Assembly: GCA_029261655.1 (NCBI GenBank)
Contig: JAJDAY010000024.1
Location: 1-64,000, forward strand
Direction: 5' to 3'
From: Nitrospinaceae bacterium
Lineage (GTDB): Bacteria > Nitrospinota > Nitrospinia > Nitrospinales > VA-1
DNA: 64,000 nucleotides
The notes beneath the pieces were generated by a model that was given only the letters and a program-made list of their open reading frames with translations, did no database searches and was not told where the DNA came from. How positions within the stretch are numbered: position 1 is the first letter of the stretch; each line of letters begins with the position of its first letter. The translations under genes and the position numbers were made by a program. Shown here one piece after another: positions 19,100-29,500 of the stretch.

Positions 19100-20557
19100 A
19101 TGACTCAAAAACTTAAAATTCTCCTGGTCGCATCGGAGGTTTACCCTTACGCAAAAACCGGGGGCCTCGCGGACATCGCCGGGTCATTGCCCAAAGCGTT
19201 AAAGCAACTTGGGCACGACATACGCGTCATCATGCCGAAACACAAATGCGTGGTCAAATGCCCACTGGGCATGCGCCCGATGGGTCTGGACGTTACCATT
19301 CCTATAGGCGGAACCCGGAAAAAGGGGTTTCTATACACGGGCCATCTCAATGGGGAGATTCCGATATATTTCGTGGGCAACGAAGCTTATTTTTCCCGCG
19401 ACCCTATCTACGGCACCCGTCATGGGGATTACCTCGACAATGCCGAGCGCTTTATTTTCTTCTGCCGGTCTGTTCTGGAAGTTTGCAAATCGGTCGAGTT
19501 TCAACCCGATGTCATTCATTGCAATGACTGGCAAACCGGCCTGATCCCCACTTATTTGAAAACGATTTATTCAAAAGACAAATGGTTTCAAAACACGCGC
19601 ACTATTTTTTCGATCCATAACCTGGGGTATCAGGGAAACTTTCCCTCGTACGAACTCAAAACGGCGGGTCTGCCTTTCTCCATTTTTACGCCTCAAGGCG
19701 TGGAGTTTTACAATCACTTCAGTTTTTTAAAATCCGCGCTGGTGGATGCCGATCTTCTGACCACGGTGAGCCCTACCTACGCAAAGGAAATCCAGACCAA
19801 GGCTTTCGGATTCAAAATGGACGGAGTTTTGCGGATGCGCTCCAAGGATCTGTTCGGCATCTTGAACGGCGTCGATTATCAGGAATGGAACCCCGAAGCC
19901 GATCCCAGCGTCGCAAAAAACTATTCTTCTAAAAACAGGTCGGGGAAACTCGCTTGCAAAAGAAAACTTGCGGACCTATTTTCTCTCAAGATAAAAGATG
20001 ACACGCCCCTTTTTTCGATGGTCACCCGCTTGTCGAGTCAAAAGGGGGTCGATCTGGTCATCGAAATTCTGGACGAACTGCTCGGTGAGGACGCGGCATT
20101 CGTTTTACTGGGATCGGGAGATTCCATGTATGAAAATTATTTCCTTAAAATGAACCACCTGCGGCCAGACAGGGTGGGCGTCCACATCGGATTCGATGAA
20201 AAACTGGCGCACCAGATTCTGGCCGGGTCCGACTTCCTGATGATGCCGTCTCAATACGAACCCTGCGGCCTCACGCAAATGTATGCTCTGAAATATGGCG
20301 CGGTCCCGATTGTCCGGTCGGTGGGGGGGCTGGCGGATTCCATAAAAGAGTTCAATCGGAAAACTATGAAGGGAACGGGTTTCAAATTCAAACCATTCAC
20401 GCCCGACCATTTGTATCAGGCGGTTCAAAAGGCGATGTCTGTTTATCGGAAAAAAAACCAGTGGCAAACACTGACCGCAAACGACATGACCGCCGATTTC
20501 GGCTGGGACCGGGCCGCAAAAAAATACTGTCAACTTTACCGGCGTGCCCTCCTATAA
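19100..20557 (+). CDS. glgA: glycogen synthase (ADP-glucose)
   Basis: 'KILLVASEVYPYAKTGGLADIAGSLPKAL', 'VIHCNDWQTGLIPTYLK', 'MMPSQYEPCGLTQMYALKYG'. Confidence 0.96.
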   Translation: MTQKLKILLVASEVYPYAKTGGLADIAGSLPKALKQLGHDIRVIMPKHKCVVKCPLGMRPMGLDVTIPIGGTRKKGFLYTGHLNGEIPIYFVGNEAYFSRDPIYGTRHGDYLDNAERFIFFCRSVLEVCKSVEFQPDVIHCNDWQTGLIPTYLKTIYSKDKWFQNTRTIFSIHNLGYQGNFPSYELKTAGLPFSIFTPQGVEFYNHFSFLKSALVDADLLTTVSPTYAKEIQTKAFGFKMDGVLRMRSKDLFGILNGVDYQEWNPEADPSVAKNYSSKNRSGKLACKRKLADLFSLKIKDDTPLFSMVTRLSSQKGVDLVIEILDELLGEDAAFVLLGSGDSMYENYFLKMNHLRPDRVGVHIGFDEKLAHQILAGSDFLMMPSQYEPCGLTQMYALKYGAVPIVRSVGGLADSIKEFNRKTMKGTGFKFKPFTPDHLYQAVQKAMSVYRKKNQWQTLTANDMTADFGWDRAAKKYCQLYRRALL

Positions 20558-20566
20558 TGAGGCCTC

Positions 20567-22465
20567 ATGAAAGATAACAGTCAGGGACTAAAAATATTCC
20601 AGGAAATCACCCGCATTGCCAACTCCACGCTGGACATTGATGAAATCCTGGAAAAGATCATCGAAGTCATCCAAAGCAAGTTGCACATCGACGCCTGCGC
20701 GATCTATATAGCCGATGACAATCATAAGCAATTTAAATTAAAGGCGGCCATCGGGCTTCCCAAAGACACGGCTCAATTCATTCAGCTGGAACTGGGCAAA
20801 GGGGTCACCGGTTGGGTGGCCGAGCATCATAAAACCCTGGCCCTCAGCGACGCCCACAATGACCCACGATTTGTCTATTTCCCGGAAATCGAGGAAGAAA
20901 AATTCAACGCCATGTTGTCTGTTCCCATCATGGTGGATAAGCAATGCATCGGCGTCATCAATATCCACAATGAAGATCAAAGAGAATACTCCGACCTCTC
21001 AATATTTATGATGGAAACCATTGCCAGCCAGGTTTCCGGGTGTATTCGCAACGCCATGTTGTTTAATAAAAGCCAAATGCTCCTTAAGGAGCAAACCATT
21101 TTGTACGATATCAGCCTGGCGGTGCAAACTTCCACCCAGCTGGAACACGGGCTGTGGATCATTCTCAGCGGAGTCACGATGGGAGAAGCGGGTGGTTTCA
21201 ACCGAGCCATGGTCTTTATCATCAACGAAAGCACGAACACTCTTCGAGGTTTCATGGGCCTCGGCCCGGATTCCTCTGAAGACGCTTTTCGCATCTGGAC
21301 CCGTTGGGGCAGAAAAAAGAAAAACATGTTGCAATGGGTGGTCCAACAAGCGGAAAAGGAAGAATACAAAAATTCCACGTTCAATCAATTTGTCCAGGGG
21401 TTGAATTTTCCTATCCGACCCAATGAAAACATTCTGGTTGAGACGGTGCTTCAAAAAACATCGTTCAATGTGACCGACGCGGACAATCATCCCCTGGTCA
21501 GCGAAGATTTTAAACAGGCTTTACAGGCCAACGCCTTTGCCACGGTGCCGCTCATTGCCCACAAGGAGGTGCTGGGAGCCATTCTCGTGGATAACAGGTA
21601 CAACAATAATCCCATTTCAGACGAACAGCTCCGCCTACTGACACGGTTTGCAACCCATGCCGGCTGGGTGATCGAAAATTCGCGTTTGTTCACCAAACTA
21701 CTGGATACCAACCGTGAGCTGCTCTCCACAAGGGAACAACTGGTTCAATCTGAAAAACTGGCCGCATTGGGTGAGATATCCGCAGAGGTGACTCACGAAA
21801 TTAAAAATCCGCTGGTCTCCATTGGAGGTTTCGCCCGCAGACTTGAAAACAGCATCAATGACTTATTCAAAAAATATGAAAACGAAAAAGAACTGGAAAA
21901 AATAGCGGGTTATTCGAAAATCATCCGTTCCGAAGTGAGCCGAATGGAAAAACTTTTGACCAACATCCTCAATTATTCTAAAGCGGGAACTCTTCAACGA
22001 GCCCCATGCAATATCAATGAACTCATAGAAGAGGCGGTTTTTCTTTTCAAATCGGGTTTTTACATGAAAGATATCGCCATTCATTTTGAGCTGGAAAAAA
22101 ATATTCCCCCTCTCAGCCTCGATAAAACCCAGGTCAAACAAGTCCTGATTAATTTATTTTTCAATGCCATGGAATCGATGCCTTCGGGGGGAAGTCTCAC
22201 CATTAAGGCCTACCCGGAAACTTACGTTGGCGGACAAAAAATCATCACCCTGAGTATCGAGGATACCGGCGGCGGAATTCCCCAGGATATTTATGAGAAT
22301 ATTTTCAATCCATTTTTCACCACAAAGTCCACTGGAACCGGGCTGGGATTGTCCATTTCCCGGAAGATAATTGAAATGCATGGAGGAACCATCCGGGTCG
22401 AAAACAGTATCGGTCAAGGAGTCCAGGTTTACCTTCATTTACCGTTGCAAAATTGTCCCGATTAA
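20567..22465 (+). CDS. GAF-domain sensor histidine kinase
   Basis: Two GAF-like regions; 'SEKLAALGEISAEVTHEIKNPLVSIGGFARRLE' H-box; 'LINLFFNAMESMPSGG', 'IEDTGGGIPQDI', 'STGTGLGLSISRKIIEMHGG'. Confidence 0.95.
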   Translation: MKDNSQGLKIFQEITRIANSTLDIDEILEKIIEVIQSKLHIDACAIYIADDNHKQFKLKAAIGLPKDTAQFIQLELGKGVTGWVAEHHKTLALSDAHNDPRFVYFPEIEEEKFNAMLSVPIMVDKQCIGVINIHNEDQREYSDLSIFMMETIASQVSGCIRNAMLFNKSQMLLKEQTILYDISLAVQTSTQLEHGLWIILSGVTMGEAGGFNRAMVFIINESTNTLRGFMGLGPDSSEDAFRIWTRWGRKKKNMLQWVVQQAEKEEYKNSTFNQFVQGLNFPIRPNENILVETVLQKTSFNVTDADNHPLVSEDFKQALQANAFATVPLIAHKEVLGAILVDNRYNNNPISDEQLRLLTRFATHAGWVIENSRLFTKLLDTNRELLSTREQLVQSEKLAALGEISAEVTHEIKNPLVSIGGFARRLENSINDLFKKYENEKELEKIAGYSKIIRSEVSRMEKLLTNILNYSKAGTLQRAPCNINELIEEAVFLFKSGFYMKDIAIHFELEKNIPPLSLDKTQVKQVLINLFFNAMESMPSGGSLTIKAYPETYVGGQKIITLSIEDTGGGIPQDIYENIFNPFFTTKSTGTGLGLSISRKIIEMHGGTIRVENSIGQGVQVYLHLPLQNCPD

Positions 22466-22592
22466 TATAAAAATTAATATCCTGTCGAATATTTACAATT
22501 GTTTCACCCGTCCATTTTTAGTTTGCAACTTGACTCAGAAAGGAGTTCTGCCGGTTATTCCATGAACGCTGTTTTCAGGAAACGAGGGAACC

Positions 22593-22958
22593 ATGCATAA
22601 AATACTGGTCGTTGACGACGAAGAAAATATCCGGTTTTTGTACAAGGAAGAGTTGGAAGATGATGGCTATAAAGTCACGGTAGCTGCGACTGCGGAAGAA
22701 GCCATGAAAAAAATTCTGGAGGACAAACCGGATGTCATCACTTTGGATATTAAAATGCCGGGAATGGATGGAATTGAGTTCATGAGAAAATTGAAGGAAG
22801 AAAGAAAAGACATTCCGGTGATCCTTTGCTCGGCCTATGGACGTTTCAAACAGGATTTTCGCGTCTGGGCATCCGACGCTTATGTGGTGAAATCTGCCGA
22901 TCTCAGTGAATTGAAACTGACCATCAAGGAAGTCCTTGGTGAAGTTGAGCCTAAGTAA
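22593..22958 (+). CDS. single-domain response regulator
   Basis: 'KILVVDDEENIRFLYKEELEDDGYKV', 'DVITLDIKMPGMDGIEFM', 'VVKSADL'. Confidence 0.95.
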   Translation: MHKILVVDDEENIRFLYKEELEDDGYKVTVAATAEEAMKKILEDKPDVITLDIKMPGMDGIEFMRKLKEERKDIPVILCSAYGRFKQDFRVWASDAYVVKSADLSELKLTIKEVLGEVEPK

Positions 22959-23054
22959 TCCTGTCACGCGACCCCACCTGTACCACCGGTCGTTATTTGG
23001 GCTTGATCCTAAAACCGTTTCCCTTATTCGACTTTTGATACCCTGGCCATTTCC

Positions 23055-23702
23055 ATGAATACTGCGCTTGAGCCAAATTTCATCGCCATAGAAGGCGCCA
23101 TCGGAGCGGGCAAAACTTCTCTGGTCAATTTACTCGGCAAGCAACTTGACGCCAAACTGGTTCTTGAAAATGACGATGAGAACCCCTTTCTTCCCGATTT
23201 TTATCGGGACAAGGAATCGTTCGCCTTTCAAACTCAAATTTTTTTTTTACTGAACCGGTACGCTCAGTATCAGGACCTGGCCCAAAGGGATCTCTTCAGT
23301 TCTCTGGTGATAACAGACTTTTTGTTTCAAAGAGATCCGATCTTCGCCAACCTCAACCTGAAAGATCATGAACTGCAACTGTACAACCAGATTTATAACC
23401 TGATAAAACTTCGAACCCCGAAACCGGATCTGGTTATTTATCTACAGGCCGATACCGACGTTCTCCAACAACGCATCGAAAAACGTGCCCGGAATTACGA
23501 GTCTTATCTGGACTGGGAGTATCTGGAAAAGGTCAATAAGGCGTTCACCAACTTCTTCTTTTATTATTCAGAAACCCCGCTTCTGGTCGTCAACACCAAC
23601 GAAATCGATTTCGTGGAAAAAAAAGGCGATCTGGAGGAGTTGATTTATAAGATCAATCATCATAGAATTGGCAGAGAATATTATAATCCGCTTGGATCCT
23701 GA
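23055..23702 (+). CDS. deoxynucleoside kinase family protein
   Basis: 'FIAIEGAIGAGKTSLVNLLGKQL' P-loop, 'DFLFQRDPIFA', 'PDLVIYLQADTDVLQQRIEKRARNYE'. Confidence 0.92.
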   Translation: MNTALEPNFIAIEGAIGAGKTSLVNLLGKQLDAKLVLENDDENPFLPDFYRDKESFAFQTQIFFLLNRYAQYQDLAQRDLFSSLVITDFLFQRDPIFANLNLKDHELQLYNQIYNLIKLRTPKPDLVIYLQADTDVLQQRIEKRARNYESYLDWEYLEKVNKAFTNFFFYYSETPLLVVNTNEIDFVEKKGDLEELIYKINHHRIGREYYNPLGS

Positions 23703-23824
23703 AAGGACCGGGACGGGGCACGATAAATTATTCATTGTTGACCGCATCTTAAAAGGGGACCTTTTCATGAGGCCTCGAGTTTGCAAGTGTGGTTCATGAC
23801 ATGATGAATAAAAGCCAGTTGCCT

Positions 23825-23858
23825 GCCCATTGATCCTCTTCGGTGGGCTTTTTTGTTT
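23825..23858 (+). terminator. intrinsic terminator-like hairpin upstream of panB
   Basis: GCCCATT...GGTGGGC stem followed by TTTTTTGTTT, 78 bp before panB ATG. Confidence 0.55.
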
Positions 23859-23935
23859 GGTAACGTTTTCCCGCCGTGAGTTTCGTGCCATCTGCTTTCA
23901 TGACCCAGGGTTCTTGAATTTACAGGAGAACTGTC

Positions 23936-24790
23936 ATGAACAAAAAACCGATGACCATCCCCGCCATCATTGGCAAAAAAAATTCCGGATCAAAAATCAC
24001 CGCTCTGACAGCCTACGATTTCAGTTTCGCCAAACTGCTTGACGCCACAGACATCGACATCATTCTGGTGGGAGACTCTCTCGCCATGGTCGCACTGGGC
24101 TTTCCCAACACGCTCCCGGTCACTATGGACGAAATGATCGCCCACACGCGCGCCGCCGGTCGGGGTATCCGAAACAGCCTTCTGGTCGGAGACATGCCAT
24201 TTCTGTCGTATCAGGTTTCTGACGAACAGGCGATCGCCAATGCGGGCCGTTTTCTTCAGGAAGGGGGCGCCACCGCTGTCAAACTGGAGGGCGGCGTACG
24301 GGTGGCAAAGAAAGTCGGCGCGATCGTTCAGGCAGGCATCCCAGTTATGGGACATATCGGTCTGACGCCGCAATCGGTGCACCAGTTCGGCGGCTATAAA
24401 GTTCAGGGGAAAAACCTGCTTCAGGCCCGGCAAATCAAACAGGATGCCCGCGAACTGGAAAAAGCGGGTGCGTTTGCCATCGTCCTGGAAGGAATTCCAA
24501 GTGACCTGGCCGGGGAAATCACCGATTGCCTGAAAATTCCCACCATTGGAATCGGGGCGGGACCGCATTGCGACGGACAAATTCTGGTACTGAATGACAT
24601 GCTCGGAATCACTCAGGATTTCACTCCCAAGTTCGTCAAACGCTACGCCAATCTGGATGCGGAAATAAAAAAGGCGGTGGGACAGTATATTGAAGAGGTC
24701 CACTCCGGCAAATTTCCCGGCAAGGAGCATTCTTACAATACCGATAAAAAATCACTGAAAAAGGTGGAAGGTTCCCGTGGAAACCATTAA
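23936..24790 (+). CDS. panB: 3-methyl-2-oxobutanoate hydroxymethyltransferase
   Basis: 'KITALTAYDFSFAKLLDATDIDIILVGDSLAMVALG', 'GIGAGPHCDGQILVLNDMLG'. Confidence 0.97.
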   Translation: MNKKPMTIPAIIGKKNSGSKITALTAYDFSFAKLLDATDIDIILVGDSLAMVALGFPNTLPVTMDEMIAHTRAAGRGIRNSLLVGDMPFLSYQVSDEQAIANAGRFLQEGGATAVKLEGGVRVAKKVGAIVQAGIPVMGHIGLTPQSVHQFGGYKVQGKNLLQARQIKQDARELEKAGAFAIVLEGIPSDLAGEITDCLKIPTIGIGAGPHCDGQILVLNDMLGITQDFTPKFVKRYANLDAEIKKAVGQYIEEVHSGKFPGKEHSYNTDKKSLKKVEGSRGNH

Positions 24791-25637
24791 GACCATCCCG
24801 GAAATGAAACAATGGTCCGAACGGGCCAGAGGGTCTCACCGAACCATCGGTTTCGTCCCAACGATGGGCAGTCTGCATGAAGGCCACATGAGCCTGGTGC
24901 AAAAATCGGTTTCCACCTGCGATGTCACCGTGGCCAGCATTTTCATCAACCCCTCGCAGTTCGGAAAAAATGAGGATCTGGACACCTATCCCAGGAACCT
25001 TGAAGGCGACCGGCGTCTGCTGGAAACCGCCGGAGTGGATGTCTTGTTTTTACCTTCTCCGCAGGACATGTATCCCGAAGGCTACAAAACTTTTGTCACG
25101 GTGGAAGGCATTACCGGTCACTTGTGCGGGCAAAGCCGCCCCGGTTTTTTCCGGGGCATTGCCACGGTCGTTGTAAAGCTGTTCAATATTGTGCGCCCCC
25201 ACACCGGTTTTTTTGGTGATAAGGATTGGCAGCAGGCGGCGGTCGTTGAGACCCTGCTTCGTGACCTGAACATCGACGCCACCATTAAACGCATGCCCAT
25301 TGTCAGGGACGCGGACGGGCTGGCAAAAAGCTCCCGGAACCTTTATTTATCCAAAGATGAAATGACGCCCGCGCGTTCGCTTTCGCGCGCCCTTGAGCTT
25401 GCCCGGCATCAAGTACAAAACGGGCAGTTTTCAGCGGAGAGAATTCGGCGGGAAATCCGCCAATTGATTGAAAAAAACAAGGCCGCTCATATTGATTATA
25501 TTTCAATTTGCGACCCGGACAGTTTTATCGAGCAGGACGAGATAAAAGATGAATCGCTGATCGCGCTTGCGGTCCATATTGGAAAAACGCGGTTGATAGA
25601 TAATTGCATCGTGAGGAGAGAGAAATGCAAAGAATAA
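24777..25637 (+). CDS. panC: pantothenate synthetase
   Basis: 'IGFVPTMGSLHEGHMSLVQKS', 'FINPSQFGKNEDLDTYPR', 'GDKDWQQAAVV', 'KSSRNLYLS'. Confidence 0.97.
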   Translation: METIKTIPEMKQWSERARGSHRTIGFVPTMGSLHEGHMSLVQKSVSTCDVTVASIFINPSQFGKNEDLDTYPRNLEGDRRLLETAGVDVLFLPSPQDMYPEGYKTFVTVEGITGHLCGQSRPGFFRGIATVVVKLFNIVRPHTGFFGDKDWQQAAVVETLLRDLNIDATIKRMPIVRDADGLAKSSRNLYLSKDEMTPARSLSRALELARHQVQNGQFSAERIRREIRQLIEKNKAAHIDYISICDPDSFIEQDEIKDESLIALAVHIGKTRLIDNCIVRREKCKE

Positions 25638-25975
25638 TGTTAAAATCAAAACTTCATCGGGCCAGAGTCACCGACACGAAAATGGACTATGAGGGAAGTA
25701 TCGAAATTGATGAAAACCTGCTGGAACGGGTGGGGATTGCCCCCTATGAGCAGGTCCATATTTATAATATAAATACCGGGGATCGTTTCATCACTTATGC
25801 TATCATCGGGAAACGGGGGAGCGGTGTCATATCCCTCAACGGGGCCGCGGCCCGCCTGGCGCAGATAAATGATCGCATCATAATCGTAGCTTATGGTATC
25901 ATTGCCGATGAATCGGAGACACATGCCCCACAGGTCGTTCTGCTGAACACAGACAATGAAATTGTTGAGCAATGA
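25625..25975 (+). CDS. panD: aspartate 1-decarboxylase proenzyme
   Basis: 'MLKSKLHRARVTDTKMDYEGSIEIDENLL' with the G-S self-cleavage site; overlaps panC. Confidence 0.96.
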   Translation: MQRIMLKSKLHRARVTDTKMDYEGSIEIDENLLERVGIAPYEQVHIYNINTGDRFITYAIIGKRGSGVISLNGAAARLAQINDRIIIVAYGIIADESETHAPQVVLLNTDNEIVEQ

Positions 25976-26069
25976 TCTCCCTGGTTTTGCAATGGAAATA
26001 AACCCGACAGGCCTGTAGTTTGATGCCGGGAACTCATATTATCTTCTGGATTTAAAAGATCTTAACTAA

Positions 26070-26828
26070 ATGAATATCTTTATAACAATCGGCCTGGTGT
26101 TCATGGTCTGGATGTGTATCGACTGCATTCAGCGTAAAGAACACTTTATCTGGATCGTCATCATGGTGGTGTTGTTCCCGGTGGGCGCCATCATTTATTA
26201 TTTTGCGGTCAAAAACAAAAGCAAAAGCAAAGGCGGCGCAAACATCTTCCCTCTACCCTCTCCCAAGCCTCAAAAAGAAATTGAGTCGGAAGAAACCATG
26301 CACCTCAAGGATCTGATCAATAAACATCATAAAGCTTTCCATTATGAAAAACTGGGCGCTGTTTATCTGGATCAAAAGCGGTATGACCTTGCCATCACGC
26401 AGTTTCAGGAAGCGGTCAATAAAGACCCAGAGATGAAAGAGGCCAGATACGGGTTGGGCAAGAGCCTGCACGGAGCGGGAGAGTTCACTAAAGCGGCTGA
26501 GGTTTTAGAGGAACTGATCAAAATTGACAAGAAATATGATTACGGCAACGCCATTTTTGGCTTAGCCGAGTGTTACCGGCTCGCGGGAATGGAGCAAAAG
26601 GCTATGGAAACCTACAAAACCGTGATCGATTCCTTTGCGTTTTTCAAAGCCTACTATCACTATGGCCGCCTGCTCGACAAAATAGGACAAAAGCAGGAAG
26701 CGATCGCCCAAATGAAAAGCCTGATAGGGTCATCCCAGGATTTGCCGGAATACAAATTGGAAAAAGAACGCTATTGGATTGAAGAAGCCTACAAATTCTT
26801 AAGAAAAAACGGTATCGAACTCGCTTGA
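26070..26828 (+). CDS. membrane-anchored TPR protein
   Basis: Two N-terminal TM helices (PLD-N-like), then TPR units 'AITQFQEAVNKDPEMKEARYGLGKSLHGAGEFTKAAEVLEEL'. Confidence 0.85.
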   Translation: MNIFITIGLVFMVWMCIDCIQRKEHFIWIVIMVVLFPVGAIIYYFAVKNKSKSKGGANIFPLPSPKPQKEIESEETMHLKDLINKHHKAFHYEKLGAVYLDQKRYDLAITQFQEAVNKDPEMKEARYGLGKSLHGAGEFTKAAEVLEELIKIDKKYDYGNAIFGLAECYRLAGMEQKAMETYKTVIDSFAFFKAYYHYGRLLDKIGQKQEAIAQMKSLIGSSQDLPEYKLEKERYWIEEAYKFLRKNGIELA

Positions 26829-26878
26829 ACGTCAACCCTCATTTATTAAATTACTGAAAAAGAAGAGGACTTTTTTAA

Positions 26879-27433
26879 ATGACTATCCTGTCGCAAAATC
26901 TCAAAACCATTCGTAAAAACCTCGGCAACACCCAAATGAACCTGGCGAATGAACTGAACATAGGTTTTCGAACCTACGTCCGATATGAGGCCGGAGAAAG
27001 AGACGCGCCCATTTCCATCATGATAAAATTAGCGAAATTGGGCAATATGTCTCTGGACCGCCTGCTGACCACCGAAGTGAAAAAACAAGACCTTGAAATC
27101 AAGGACCAGAATGCCGCCCCAAAAACTTCAAAAAAGATGGAAGTCATCGGTGGAAGTCTGGATGAAGGGCGCCTGGTGTTTAAAGGCTTGAAAAATGATT
27201 TTTTGGTCAGCTCCAACAGCGAAGAAAAAAAGCTCCTGGCCAAGTTCCGCAAAATGGACAAGGCAAAACGAGACAAGTTTCTGAAGAGTATTGAATGGAC
27301 TCTGGGCAACGGCAATTCGGTTGAGCAACACGGAAACAGTAAAAAAGTCTCTAAAAATGCTTTCAAAGCAAAAAATGCCGCTCGTTTGAAAAAAATGACC
27401 AAGGCCATCAAAAAAATCACGGTCAAAGGCTGA
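26879..27433 (+). CDS. XRE-family helix-turn-helix protein with Lys-rich C-terminus
   Basis: 'LSQNLKTIRKNLGNTQMNLANELNIGFRTYVRYEAGERDAPISIMIKLAKLGNMSLDRLL'. Confidence 0.85.
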   Translation: MTILSQNLKTIRKNLGNTQMNLANELNIGFRTYVRYEAGERDAPISIMIKLAKLGNMSLDRLLTTEVKKQDLEIKDQNAAPKTSKKMEVIGGSLDEGRLVFKGLKNDFLVSSNSEEKKLLAKFRKMDKAKRDKFLKSIEWTLGNGNSVEQHGNSKKVSKNAFKAKNAARLKKMTKAIKKITVKG

Positions 27434-27488
27434 TACGGGGAAACCAATTCGAGGACATTCTCGCAATGCCTGGCCTTTGTTACGATAA

Positions 27489-29369
27489 TTATTTGCGTAA
27501 AAACTTCTTCAACAAATCCTCTATATCATAAAATAACGCGATCGGCCTGCCATGCGGGCAGGTAAAAGGCATTTCGGTCTGCTCCAGGTCGGATAACAGT
27601 TTGGCGATCTGATCGGGTCCCAGTGGATGGTTGACCTTGATCGCGTTTCTGCACGACATCATGATCAGAATGTCTTCAAACTTTTCCTCGATAATATCCG
27701 GGCTTTGCTGACTGGACAACAAGCCCACCGTTTCCCTGAGAATTTGAGCGTGGTCGTTGTTTTTCAATATCGCGGGAACCGATCTCAAGATAAATTCGTT
27801 GTTACCAAACAGCTCGACCTCCATCCCCAACTCCTTAAGCCGCTCAAGATGTGGAATCAATAATTCGGACTCGGCGGGAGAAAACTCTACCGGAACAGGG
27901 AAAAGCAACTGCTGAACCTCTATCCTTTTATTTTTGAAAGCGTTCTTGAACCGCTCATACAGGATTCGTTCGTGGGCGACATGCTGGTCCACCACCACCA
28001 GCCCCTTTTTCCCCTGCAGGATTATGAACGAGTTGTCCAGTTGACCCAAAGGCTCGAATTCTGAAAAAATCAGGCTGGAAACCGGCGTGGGTTTCTGATC
28101 ATAGTGAATCGGTTTCCCTCCACTGGCTCCCGCAACATTCGATGCCTTCTCATGAGGTTTATACAGTGTCTCCAAGGCTCCTGAAATATCCCGGCTGGAC
28201 GGAACAAAATAGTCGTCCACCATAGTGCGGGATGGAGTGGGCTGGGAATGAATCGACGGATATTGCGATGGGGTCAACCCCCGGCCTTTATCAATGCCAA
28301 AGGAGAGTTCTTCTTCAGCCACGCTTTCCAGCGCCACCGGGTCCACTTTTTCATTCCGGCTGAGAGCGTTTCGCACCCCCTCGCTCACCAGCCGATGCAC
28401 TTCCTGCTGAAACGCAAAACGGACTTCCGCCTTGCTTGGGTGCACGTTGACATCGAGCAATTTTGGGTCCATCGTCAGGTCCAGAAAAATCACCGGATGC
28501 CGCCCCTTGGGCAACAGGTGGCTGTACCCCTGTTGGGTGGCGTGCAGGATGACTTTGTCGCGCACAAACCGCCGGTTGATGAAACAATACTGCGCCGACC
28601 GGTTGGCGCGTGTGTAAATGGGGCTGGAAACATATCCATCCAACTTATAGTCAGGTGTTTGCGCTTCAACCTTGACCAACTCCTTAATCAGCTCGGCTCC
28701 AAACAACTCGGCGATGCGGTAAAGAAATTGTTCGGCGGGAAGGGTGTTGATGATTTCCCTGCCGTTGTGCTTCAAATTAAAATGTATCCGGGGATACGCC
28801 AGGGCCTGGTGCGTGACCACCTGGGCGATGTGGGAAAACTCGGTCGAGTCTCCTTTCAGGAATTTCCGCCGGGCCGGCGTATTGTAAAATAACTGCGCCA
28901 CCTCTATTGTGGTTCCACGGGGGCAGGCGATGTCTTTAAACGCCCCCCCTGCCCCGCCCTCATAAACTGCCAGAGTTCCTCCCTGATTTTCATCGCTGGC
29001 AGTGGACAGGCGAACCTTTGCCACCGACGCGATGCTCGGCAGGGCTTCGCCGCGAAATCCCAAAGTCAGAATCCCTTCCAGATCCTCGGCGGACACGATC
29101 TTGCTGGTGGCGTGGCGCGAAAAGGCCAGCTTCGCGTCGTCGCCTGACATGCCCCGACCGTTGTCGACCACTTTTATAAAATCTTTGCCCCCCTTTTCGA
29201 CATCAATCAAAATCCGGGTGGCGCCAGCGTCGATGGCATTTTCGATCAACTCTTTGACCACGGATGCGGGCCGCTCCACCACCTCGCCTGCAGCTATCTG
29301 GTTGGCCAGCGTGTCGGGAAGGATGCGAATACGATTGAGTTGTCTCTCAGGGGATGCTTGAATTGACAT
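27489..29369 (-). CDS. mutL: DNA mismatch repair protein MutL
   Basis: 'RILPDTLANQIAAGEVVERPASVVKELIENAIDAGATRI', 'TLGFRGEALPSIASVAKV', 'CPHGRPIALFYD'. Confidence 0.97.
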   Translation of the reverse strand: MSIQASPERQLNRIRILPDTLANQIAAGEVVERPASVVKELIENAIDAGATRILIDVEKGGKDFIKVVDNGRGMSGDDAKLAFSRHATSKIVSAEDLEGILTLGFRGEALPSIASVAKVRLSTASDENQGGTLAVYEGGAGGAFKDIACPRGTTIEVAQLFYNTPARRKFLKGDSTEFSHIAQVVTHQALAYPRIHFNLKHNGREIINTLPAEQFLYRIAELFGAELIKELVKVEAQTPDYKLDGYVSSPIYTRANRSAQYCFINRRFVRDKVILHATQQGYSHLLPKGRHPVIFLDLTMDPKLLDVNVHPSKAEVRFAFQQEVHRLVSEGVRNALSRNEKVDPVALESVAEEELSFGIDKGRGLTPSQYPSIHSQPTPSRTMVDDYFVPSSRDISGALETLYKPHEKASNVAGASGGKPIHYDQKPTPVSSLIFSEFEPLGQLDNSFIILQGKKGLVVVDQHVAHERILYERFKNAFKNKRIEVQQLLFPVPVEFSPAESELLIPHLERLKELGMEVELFGNNEFILRSVPAILKNNDHAQILRETVGLLSSQQSPDIIEEKFEDILIMMSCRNAIKVNHPLGPDQIAKLLSDLEQTEMPFTCPHGRPIALFYDIEDLLKKFLRK

Positions 29370-29500
29370 GATATTTGTTTGGTGGAAGTGGAAATCGCGG
29401 GTTATTTCTAATGAATATTTAAATCGCTACCGATCTAGTTGCAAGGTTACAATAAGTAGCGTCTTGAAAGCAATTTTAGAATCAACCCCACACCGTCAAA

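Noticed and set aside
20567-22958. Histidine kinase + response regulator as a novel signalling system
   Set aside because: Architecture (GAF-HisKA-HATPase plus single-domain receiver) is common; nothing unusual enough to report.
23990-24730. 246-aa antisense ORF over panB
   Set aside because: Shadow of panB.
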